From the NCBI GenBank assembly GCA_027422505.1, contig JAPQWV010000002.1, positions 22,142,001-22,206,000 on the forward strand: 64,000 nucleotides of DNA, written 5' to 3'. The first letter of the stretch is position 1, and every line of letters begins with the position of its first letter. Below the pieces are notes generated by a model. It was not told the origin of the DNA, did no database searches, and was given only the letters and a program-made list of their open reading frames with translations. Source of the DNA: Craterostigma plantagineum (lineage: Eukaryota > Streptophyta > Magnoliopsida > Lamiales > Linderniaceae). This document shows, piece by piece, positions 55,705 through 64,000 of this stretch. A program made the position numbers and the translations under genes.

Positions 55705-57248
55705 TTACGGAAGAGTCAACATGCCTAATTTTCCGACAAGGAATTGAAATCGTTTCTCATCCAATGCCTTGGTGAAAATGTCGGCTAGTTGAAACTCCAT
55801 GTTCACAAAGTACATCTCTATCGTGCCTTTTTCTACGTGATCTTTGATAAAATGATATCTAATGTCTATGTGTTTTGTGCGTGAATGATGAACAGGATTG
55901 CAAGTAATGGCGATTGCACTCTGACTATCACTATATATGGGTATATTATTCAGATTGTACCCATAGTCGCGAAGCTGTGTCCGCATCCACAGCATCTGTG
56001 AGCAACAGCTGGCAGCAGCTACGTATTCTGCTTCGGCCGTCGAAGTTGACACACAGTTCTGCTTTTTGGATGACCAGCAAACCAGCTTTTCGCCTAAAAA
56101 TTGAGCGCCACCGGACGTGCTTTTCCTGTCCATTCGGCAACCTGCATAGTCAGCTTCAGTGTAGCCGATAAGTTTAAAATTCGTACCCTTTGGATACCAT
56201 AGGCCAAGGGTAGAGGTGCCCTTAAGGTAGCGAAGAATTCTTTTGACCGCGAGCATATGGGATTCTTTGGGATCGGCTTGAAAACGGGCACACAAGCATG
56301 TGGCAAACATGATGTCCGGCCGGCTCGGAGTAAGGTAGAGAAGAGATCCAATGATACTGCGATACAGTGTGATGTCGACCGACTTGCCAGAGAGATCGGC
56401 ATCCAACTTGCAGCTTGGTGACATAGGAGTGCTGAGAGGCTTGCTCTGGTCTTGATGAAATTTCTTCAGAATATCCTTGATGTATTTAGTCTGACTGATG
56501 AAAATTTCATCATCGAGCTGCCTGACTTGGAGTCCTAGGAAAAACTGCATCTCTCCCATGTGACTCATCTCGAATTTGCTCTTCATGAGATCTCCAAACT
56601 TCTTGCAGAGCCGAGGATTTGTTGATCCGAAGATGATGTCGTCGACGTATACTTGGACGACCATCAGATCTTTGTCATGCCATTTAATGAAGAGGGTTGT
56701 GTCTATCGTTCCTCATATGAATCCAGACTTCACGAGGAAATCACTCAGGGCATCGTACCAAGCACGAGGGGCTGTTTTAGTCCATAGAGAGCTTTGTCCG
56801 AGCGATAGACATGATCGGGATGTTCTTGATCAACGAAACCTTCCGGCTGAGCGACATAGACTTTTTCTTTTAACACGCCGTTGAGAAAGACGGTTTTAAC
56901 ATCCATCTGATAGACTTTGAAGTCTTTGTGAGCTGCATAAGCCAGCAGGAGGCGGATAGCTTCGATACGAGCAACAGGAGCATAAGTCTCGTCGTAGTCG
57001 ATGCCTTCCTGTTGATTGTATCCCTTAGCAACTAGCCTTTCTTTGTTCCTGATCACTTCACCATCTTCATTTTTCTTATTCTTGAAAACCCATTTAGTTC
57101 CGACCACTGTTTTCCCATGTGGACAGGGTACCAAGGTCCACACTTGAAGACGTTCGGATTGATTGATTTCCTCTTGCATTGCAATTGTCCAATCCGGGTC
57201 TCGAAGTGCGTCTGCTACTTTGGTAGGCTCGTTTTGGCTCAGAAGCAA
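55705..57248 (-). pseudogene. Sirevirus element 3 reverse transcriptase and RNase H
   Basis: RT N-terminus: [57 protein letters not shown] and [11 protein letters not shown] (57248-56745). After a frameshift near 56745 and a stop near 56715-56665, the catalytic YVDDIIFGSTN follows, then MQFFLGLQV, YRSIIGSLLYLTPSRPDIMF, the RNase H part (YTEADYAGC, CWSSKKQNCVSTSTAEAEYV, SDSQSAIAI, KHIDIRYHFIKDH) and a stop at 55705. The second stretch is open for 319 codons. The canonical KSAFLNG is KTVFLNG here. Inactive as written. Confidence 0.93.
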
Positions 57249-57412
57249 CTGAAAAGACTGTGTTGACCACGTGTCCTCACACCAACTGAGGGATCGCCAA
57301 TTATCCGATCAACCGAGTGACCTCTCGTCCACTTGCGCTCATGAGGCAAGGCTGAAGTCGATGCGTTAGCCATCTGTGGATCTAGATTGCCTATAGTCTC
57401 AGATTGATCATT

Positions 57413-57930
57413 TCAATACTGCACTTGGATTGATCGTCTCAAATGATACTTCTCGATGACCACTGTAGGTTCTTCGGTGTTCTGTGGCAATTCTGAATCG
57501 GGTGGGGTAGAGGTGTGAGATGAACTTGGTACGTCGGTCTCGTTTGGTAGATAATTCATTGTTGGTGTAGGCGTGTATGACCGATATACCGGTTCGAAGA
57601 GAGAATCCAAGTCGTCTATTGCAAGTCTCGTTGCTTCGTCTGACACTGATCCTGAAGTTGTTGCCATCTTCTGTTGGTTTTGTGCCAACACACTAGTGAT
57701 TACGGGTTCTGAAATGTTGTCTTCAGAAGCCAACGGGTTAGGCACGGGTCCTGGACTGAATTGACCAGAACCCATCTCTGCCACTTCGTGGAAAGTGACA
57801 TTATAACTTTCCTAGTTCGGCTGGACTTGATGTATACTCGGTACGCTTTTGATGTTGAAGAATACCCGACAAATGTAGCTTCGAATGCTTTAGGGTCGAA
57901 CTTTGCATGTTGCTCTCGGTCGTTCGCCAC
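57413..57930 (-). pseudogene. Sirevirus element 3 integrase C-terminus and linker
   Basis: FDPKAFEATFVGYSSTSKAYRV (57700-57930) is the usual segment after the Copia integrase core. A Ser/Thr/Pro-rich linker follows, reading MAEMGSGQFSPGPVP to HLRRSIQV (57413-57784). Frameshifts lie at both ends. Confidence 0.8.
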
Positions 57931-57982
57931 AAAGCACTTGCACCCGAAGACTTTAAGGAAAGAGATGTTGGCACTCTATTAT

Positions 57983-58696
57983 TCACAATCTCGTACGGAG
58001 TCTTGTTGAATCGTTTTGAACCACCGTTCTGTTTTGAGTAAAACAAGCGGTATTGACTGCTTCAGCCCATAGAAAGTGTGGAAGTTTCGATTGGATCAGC
58101 ATCGTACGAGCGGCTTCCACTAGTGTTCGATTTTTCCTTTCAACGACCCCATTTTGTTGAGGTGTTTTGGCGGCTGAAAATTGTTGACTTATTCCAAGTT
58201 TCTGATAAAATTCACTGAGGTGACTGTTCTTGAACTCAGTGCCGTTGTCTGTTCGAACGACTTGAATAGTCTGTTGCAGCAGATTTTGAGTTGTGTTCAC
58301 AAAATTGATAATCAAGTCACCGGTCTCATCTTTCGTTCGGAGGAACTTAGTCCACGTGTAGCGATAATAGTCATCCACAATCACTAGGACATACTTTCTT
58401 CCATTGATAGTTTGAGTCTGCATCGGACCATAGAGATCCATGTGAATTAGTTCCAATGGTCGAGAAGTAGACGCGGTTTGCTTGACGTGATGAGATGCTC
58501 GCTTCATTTTTCCTGATTGACATGCCGAACAGTGATGCTCCCTTTGTAGTTGTATAGTTGGAAGACCATGAACCAACTTTTTCATAGACAGACGTTGGAG
58601 AGCTTTTATATTCAGATGAGACAGTCGTTGATGCCATAAGCTGTTCCTCTGTAAATCCGTCTGAGAAATGAGGCATACAGCTGTCGAGGGCCGCAC
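57983..58696 (-). pseudogene. Sirevirus element 3 integrase (HHCC and D,D,E core)
   Basis: HHCC zinc region: LWHQRLSHLNIKALQRL and CSACQSGKMKRASHH. Core: HMDLYGPMQT (first D), RTDNGTEFKN (second D), NGVVERKNRTLVEAAR (E). All three catalytic residues are present. The frame is open for 237 codons but shifts on both sides. Confidence 0.92.
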
Positions 58697-58799
58697 AGAC
58701 GTCAGGTTGATCGTGTAAAGTTGGATCTCCGAAGTCCTTGAAGGAGTTCTGTGTCCTGACTATCCAAAATTCTGCACCGGTCAGCATGGAAGACCACCT

Positions 58800-59070
58800 G
58801 GAAGCCTTTGTCACAGAATTGGCCTATGCTGAACAAGTTATGGCGGAGGCCTTCGACGTACGAGACATCTTTGATGGTCAGATTTTTCAGAGTGATATCC
58901 CCAAGTCCTAGAATCGGGGCTGAATCGTTGTTCCCAAATCTGACTTTGCCGTTTGGTCGGTCTTTGTAGTTGCTCAGCAGCTCTTAACTACCAGTCATGT
59001 GTGTGGAGCAACCACAGTCGATGTACCACACATGATGGATCTGCAAAAACAATTTAGAGAGCTTTAGGTA
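58800..59070 (-). pseudogene. Sirevirus element 3 protease, mutated active site
   Basis: The minus strand reads HHVWYIDCGCSTHMTGS, then TAA, then ELLSNYKDRPNGKV. The catalytic signature DSG is DCG here and a stop follows within ten codons, in contrast to the intact DSGCSTHMTG of element 2. Protease is inactive. Confidence 0.8.
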
Positions 59071-59130
59071 CCCACTTAACCATGGGTCCTCTCAGATTAG
59101 CAGATTTAATTTTGGGTTCAGATTTGACTC

Positions 59131-60308
59131 CTAAATCAATTTATGGAAAAGTCTTAATAACCCATTGCACTTTTGAAAAGTGGGTTTGGGTTTTGCCTCT
59201 ATAGGAGACTTGGCTCTTTTGGCTTTTGTCGTCCTAGGCGGAGATTTACGAACCCATTTGGGTTGAACCTTACAGGGAAGGTTAATTTCACGTACAAATG
59301 CTTTGGAGGGTTTGACTGAGGAAAAGATCTTTTCTTGTGATAGTCTCCTAAGGTGCGTGGGGGATTTAATTTCTACGGGATACCTTAGGTGAGCACATTC
59401 ATGTATAGCGTCATAAGCTTTCTTTATGGCTGGATCTTGTTTCCTACGTGTCTTTCTTGTGGCATTTGTTTCAGAATGATTAATTTTTGACGTAGAGCCT
59501 ATTTCAAAGTTGGTGCTTCTAAAAGTGATCGGCTGAAGTGAATAAGTAGAGGCAATTATCTTAAAACTGGAAATAGCTCTTTTATTTGTACGAGTGTTTT
59601 CTATTGTAACAGAAGGATTAGCATGCTCAGAAACATTTAAATCTAATGGCTCCTTCTTTATCTTAGGGCTAGACACTCTTGCCTTTGTTTTTAGTGCTGA
59701 CGTTACGCTCCCTGTAGACGTAGGTAAAGTGAAATTAGTCATAGCACTTTTAACAAAATTATTATTACAATATTTATCTTTCAAAGGCGATTTTTCATTT
59801 TTCACGCTTTTTGTAATAGCGTGAGAGGTAGCTTGGGAGGACGAGGAAGCCTTGAGATTTTCCATCTCCTAAAAAAAAATTTCCTTTTCAGCTTCGAAAT
59901 TCTCTCGTTCTTTTTCTAACTTAGCCTGTGACTCCTCTATCTGTTTTATGATAGGTGGTTTGTAGAGAGAATTTTTATAATTAATGGCTTTAACTTCCTC
60001 GTGGTGTGTTTGAGAATCAGGAGGTAGAATTTGAACTAAATTGCAGACAGGAGTTAGAGTTTCTTTCCTATTTTGTCCCTTTCATTTAGTTCTTTGTAGT
60101 CAAAGGGGATTTCTGGACCATGTGGACCTTGTCTAATGGACGAATCGAAAGTATTTGCATCAGACGATTCAGTAAAATTTCTAAGAGAGGTTATTCCTAA
60201 GCGCATGTGTTTAACATCATATATTTCTTTCTTTTGTAAAACACACGGGTTAGTGAAATCTATGCCTTCTATAGGATTATAGAACTCTATATCCTTGGGT
60301 TTGTTCAA
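59131..60308 (-). pseudogene. Sirevirus element 3 Gag-Pol linker, Ser/Lys-rich
   Basis: Two frames: 60308-60054 (KDIEFYNPIEGIDFTNPC) and 59865-59131 (MENLKASSSSQATSHAI to PKWVRKSPPRTTKAKR). Basic, low complexity, and similar to 40307-41080 of element 2 and to the end of the element 1 remnant. No catalytic motif. Confidence 0.7.
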
Positions 60309-62098
60309 AATATCGTCTGTTCGGACTGTCCCCTACGCGTAACTATATGGTCTAATTTTTTTACTTTGACATATAGTTTCTTGCGTTCCTCACCTAGGAG
60401 AGCGTAATTATTTTCCACGGTTTGTTTCGCGGCTTGACAGGCATCGAAATCCTTACTAAGCTCACTAATCTTGGCATTCAATGTTTCTAATTGACCTTCT
60501 AAGTTAGTGATCTTATAGGTAGCTTTGGTTATCCTACAATTTAAAATGGCTTTCTCGTTGAGATTTCTAACCAAGCAATTGTAGTTATTTGCTAGCCTAT
60601 CTTCTAATTCCTTAATCTTTTCGCTCTGTTGTACTAGTTGAGGTTGACTAGTCTCTCTAGAATGGAGGCTCTTGGTAAGTTCATCTATTTTTTCACTAGA
60701 GCTCCTAAGTTCTTGTTCGAGACTATCTATCTTCTCCTGAGCTCTCTCAAGTTCGTTCTCTACTTCCTTTATACTTTTCTGCTCACGTTTCATGTTAGCA
60801 TATTGCTTTTGATATAACATGGTCAATAATGTGGAAGGAGTGACTACCTCATTTGAAGACGTGGATGCGTTGTCATCGTCCGTACGAGTGGATGTTTCGG
60901 CGCTCAATTCGTTGTCGAGACGGGCCATGAGAGCTAAGTTCTCTTCTTCGGAGCTCGACGTGTCCTCGAGCCATTGGTCCTGTTCGGCCATGAGAGCTAC
61001 TCCGGCTTCCTTTTGTTTTGTCAATTGAAGCTTCTTGGAGTAGTAGTTTGCATCTCTTTTCTTCGGGAGAGTGCACTCTCTGGCGAAGTGACCTGCTTTG
61101 CCACAATTAAAACATTTATTAGTCTCTTTGGGACTCTTGACATCGGAACTCCGGAGCACGTTCTTTGTTCTTGGAGCTTGTAGTCAGAAGTCTATTGGCT
61201 GAGGTTGAAGACTTCTTCTAGAAGTACTTCTTGCTCATCATTTGTCCAATGAGAGCTAACTGTTTTCCAAGGGCTTTCATGTTCGGCTCGATGTCGGAGT
61301 CCGATTCCTCTTTCGACTCTGATGATGAAGGTGGCCTAACGATCTTATCCTTCTTGATCTTGTGCTCCTCTTCTCCGAGACTAAGGCAACCGTGTCATCG
61401 GTTTGTTTGCCTTGCTCCTCTTTGGTGATCTCGCGGATATATTCCTCATGCTGAGCGAGATTGTCGAACACGGCATGGACATCCAACTCCTCTAGATCTT
61501 TGTTTTGTCGTATTTGAGTGGATATTTTCTTCCATTCCGTGGGCAGAGAAGATAGAAATCTTATGTTTGTCTCCATGTTTGTCTTCGTTATTTCTATCTT
61601 CCTCATCTCATTGAGAAGAGTGAGGTATCGTTGGTAGATCTCGTTTAGACTCTCCTCCGGCTTTGCTTTGAATGAGTCGTAAGCGGTGAGAATGTTCGCC
61701 TTCTTGGCCTTTATGCCAACTTCCGTTCTTTGCATCGTCCTATGCAGTTCATCCCACATCCCTTTGGCCGATGTAAGGCTGTCGATTTGTCTATATATAT
61801 CGTTGGGGATGCCCTGCATAAGGTTATTCATGGCTACTAGATCAGCCTTAGCTCGAGCTCTTTCCTCCAGAGAGTATTCTCTAGGCTCCTTAGTCGCCTA
61901 GAAGCTAGAATTGCTGTAGTAGCTGTTTCGTCCCCGGGTACATGGACCCAGAACTGTGCCGGTCCCTCTTCAAGGGACTTCAGTAGATTTTCTGCTTGAT
62001 TCTTTAGAGCAATGAAATTCAGAAAGTGGCTTCTCAGTGTATTCGCCTCGTTGCAAGATCGGCGGATGGTTGTCATTTCAGAGTGAGTATGCATCCAT
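60305..62098 (-). pseudogene. Sirevirus element 3 Gag: UBN2 capsid, CCHC knuckle, coiled coil
   Basis: Start at ATG 62098 (MDAYSL, then a TGA where Trp is expected); the N-terminus continues in another frame (FLNFIALKNQAENLLKSLEE). UBN2 capsid: MNNLMQGIPNDIYRQIDSL to WKKISTQIRQNKD (61277-61831). Zinc knuckle: CFNCGKAGHFAREC (about 61070-61110), intact. Then about 230 residues of heptad coiled coil (KREQKSIKEVENELERAQEK, EKIDSLEQELRSSSEKIDEL, GQLETLNAKISELSKDF) to 60305. The segment from 61159 is open for 284 codons. At least four frame changes or stops lie upstream (near 62080, 61850, 61290 and 61215). Confidence 0.92.
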
Positions 62099-63166
62099 GT
62101 TTGTATTGCAGTCGAGTTGTTGGAGGATCTTTGTTAATTGTTTTGAAGGTTGAAGATGATGTAATGTGCTTCACAAGTGAAGAAATTCGTTAGTAGCGTT
62201 TGATTCGAAAATTAGATCGAGAATTATTTTCGATTCAATCTTTAAAGTTTGATCGAAATTAATTCCGTTGAGATAGAGTGTACAGGGTACTGTTCTCGTG
62301 CGAGAAATTTTGTAAGCGAGATATTTTACGAGCGAGATAAATTGCTCAAAATCATTCGGTCGAGAAAATTTCTTGATCGTGAATTTATTTCGATCGTAAA
62401 GAAACAGTACGTTAGTAAGTTTCTCGACAAGTCAAAATAAATCTGTTGACTAGAAAAGTTTCTCGCGTATAAATGATTTTCGCCTGGTCAAACGTTAAAA
62501 GGTTTGACTGAAAAAGTTTTTCGAGTGAAAGTTTTTACGCATGCAAAGTCAAAATAAGTCTTCCTCGAAAAAGTTTTTCGCTGTATAATGCTCGAGAAAT
62601 TTTCTTTAACTAAAATCGTTTCTACTGATGACGATTCTAGCGCTAACTACGTATTCTGACCGAGAAAAATTCTCGCGCTAAGTTTATCGATCGAGAAACT
62701 AATCCGATCGCAAAACTTAGCGAGAAAAATTTGAGCAATCGAGAAAAATTAACAGAATACGATTAACACTAATTCGAGTAAAAACAAAGAATCAGATAGT
62801 GAAATTTGAGGCAATTGCTCGCAATTAAGTTCTAATCACGCACGAACAAGCAATTAAACACATTATGAAGCAAAATATATCGAATTTGATCAAAATCAGA
62901 ACGTGTTCTTCATGTTCTTCGCACACAGTAACACGCAGAGGCAATTCAATCCTAGAAATCGAAGTTTAAAACGCTACAGAACTAATCACAATGATGATCT
63001 ATCACTTAAACAAGCACAGAAACACCAAATTCAAGTCAATTAAGCACGGAATTAAGCTATTGGATCGAAAACAGATTTCGCGCCAAACTGTTCTTCGATG
63101 AACAGTGAACAGAATTAAATTATCGATCCAATTCTAACAATTTTCGATCCAAAACAGAACGAATCT
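62099..63166 (-). other. Leader of Sirevirus element 3
   Basis: Non-coding, about 1.07 kb. CGAGAAATTTT and GATCGAGAAA words cluster at 62210-62750. Confidence 0.7.
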
Positions 63167-63179
63167 GCTCTGATACCAA
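63167..63179 (-). other. Primer binding site of element 3
   Basis: Minus strand TTGGTATCAGAGC lies next to the inner 5' LTR and matches initiator tRNA-Met. Confidence 0.9.
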
Positions 63180-63180
63180 T

Positions 63181-63530
63181 TGTTAGGTCCTACGATTAAC
63201 AACTCCACGACCTAGGTAAGAATTCATAGTAATTCGATCGTTTAGATAAGCAATTGAATTCGATCGAAAAACTCAAATGAAGAACAAGAGAGAGAATTCG
63301 AGTAGAGTGAGAAAGTTACTGTTGTTTCTCTCTCTAGAAATCAATTTGCAAGCCTTTCGGATCAATTCTCAAAACGTTCTCTATTAAGCTCAATTGATTT
63401 ACATGTATTTATACAAAACAAACTTGGTATAAATATCAAACTAGTCCTAATCTAAGGACTACTATAGAAAACGCCCCTAATTACAAGGACAACTAATGAA
63501 ATCAAGCACAATTACAAATGGTATTCTACA
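63181..63530 (-). repeat. Inner, complete 5' LTR of element 3
   Basis: 350 bp. On the minus strand it begins TGTAGAATACC and ends GGACCTAACA. It adjoins the primer site. Confidence 0.93.
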
Positions 63531-63535
63531 CTACA

Positions 63536-63844
63536 ATTCATAGTATTTCGATCGTTTAGATAAGCAATTGAATTCGATCGAAAAACTCAAGTGAAGAACA
63601 AGAGAGAGAATTCGAGTAGAGTGAGAAAGTTACTGTTGTTTCTCTCTCTAGAAATCGAATTGCAAGCCTTTCGGATCAATTCTCAAAACTTTCTCTATTA
63701 AGCTCAATTGATTTACATGTATTTATACCAAACAAACTTGGTATAAATATCAAACTAGTCCTAATCTAAGGACTACTATACAAAACGCCTCTAATTACAA
63801 GGACAACTAATGAAATCAAGCACAATTACAAATGGTATTCTACA
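63536..63844 (-). repeat. Outer, partial 5' LTR of element 3
   Basis: 309 bp, corresponding base for base in length to 63222-63530 of the inner LTR but lacking the last 41 bp of the LTR on its own strand. It is linked to the inner copy by CTACA (63531-63535). The TSD CTATT follows the outer copy, not the inner one. Confidence 0.9.
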
Positions 63845-63849
63845 CTATT

Positions 63850-64000
63850 TCCATTTCATTTTTTGTCCATGTCATCATCATTAACCCGACTACAAATTTT
63901 TCTTTTTTAAAAGATAAATGGTCCACCGATTATTTTTTAAAAGCTAAAGACCCGTATAGGCTTCTAGGATATGGCACCATGAGCAACACATTGTGGTTCA
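63850..64000. other. Flank beyond element 3, nothing recognised
   Basis: AT-rich, with no coding or repeat signal that I can name. It should be continuous with the 47.75-48.05 kb spacer before the insertion. Confidence 0.4.

Larger units (their letters stand above)
48054..63844 (-). mobile_element. Sirevirus element 3, 15.8 kb, with ORF3 and TSD
   Basis: Minus-strand Copia element bounded by the TSD CTATT (48049-48053 and 63845-63849). Order along its own strand: partial outer 5' LTR, full inner 5' LTR, primer site, leader, Gag with a long coiled coil, protease, integrase, RT-RNase H, subrepeats, a word-rich non-coding stretch, ORF3, terminal PPT, 3' LTR. RT motifs (VQVYVDDIIFGSTN) and RNase H (CWSSKKQNCVSTSTAEAEYV), the extended Gag coiled coil, several PPT-like tracts and the extra 3' gene place it in the SIRE/Maximus (Sirevirus) lineage. 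All coding parts carry stops or shifts. A few LTR differences suggest a moderately recent insertion. Confidence 0.93.

Noticed and set aside
1..64000. A prokaryotic-style defence or biosynthetic system
   Set aside because: No operon, no matching families; the window is a plant transposon-rich region.

Overview
This is a plant nuclear window, most likely from an asterid eudicot. It has a spliced plant gene with GT-AG introns, Sirevirus-type and other Copia LTR retrotransposons, L1-type LINEs, a hAT element, Mutator-like elements with a FAR1-type transposase and a tRNA-derived SINE. There is no operon, ribosome-binding-site or CRISPR structure. The only host gene recognised over most of its length is a SUVH4/KRYPTONITE-like histone H3K9 methyltransferase (24.2-36.0 kb, + strand), and it is broken. 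Nearly everything else is nested transposable elements.

Layout. 1-2.2 kb: LINE on the minus strand, with a frameshifted ORF1 whose stop overlaps the ORF2 start (ATGA). 2.2-2.9 kb: minus-strand LTR fragment with a TATA box and polypurine tract (PPT). 3.2-3.46 and 10.59-10.9 kb: the two halves of a minisatellite of alternating hairpin-forming units, split by a complete 7.1-kb non-autonomous Sirevirus-like element (3457-10590, 5-bp TSD) that itself holds a 5'-truncated LINE (7395-8159, 12-bp TSD). 10.9-20.2 kb: three diverged copies of an unclassified repeat, interrupted by a hAT element (13629-16864). 20.2-24.0 kb: CACTA-like subterminal repeats, captured gene fragments between direct repeats, an AACCGG-rich MITE-like element and a SINE.

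24.2-36.0 kb: the KYP-like gene, with SRA, pre-SET, SET and post-SET coding in about 15 exons. It has an in-frame TGA in exon 2, a 4.7-kb Copia element in an intron (27228-31909) and a 1.9-kb Mutator-like foldback element (33238-35101) inside a SET exon. 36.4-47.75 kb: two Mutator-like elements head to head, each with a FAR1-type transposase pseudogene and a captured EDR4-like zinc-ribbon fragment. The right-hand one is interrupted by a truncated Sirevirus (39.94-44.44 kb) and contains a tandem duplication.

48.05-63.84 kb: a 15.8-kb Sirevirus on the minus strand with matching CTATT target duplications, degenerate gag and pol, an extra gene region (ORF3) downstream of pol, several PPT-like tracts and a partial tandem duplication of its 5' LTR. 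The last 150 bp hold nothing recognisable.

How the parts relate: KYP-type enzymes write the H3K9me2 that recruits CMT3 and silences transposons. Here the KYP-like locus has itself been destroyed by transposons, and at least three separate lesions are visible. The best candidates for little-described biology are the Sirevirus ORF3, which starts right behind a textbook 3' splice site; the Sirevirus derivative that keeps only the coiled-coil half of Gag; the Mutator-like elements carrying an EDR4-like fragment; and the hairpin minisatellite. All readings were made by eye; no alignment or database search was run.
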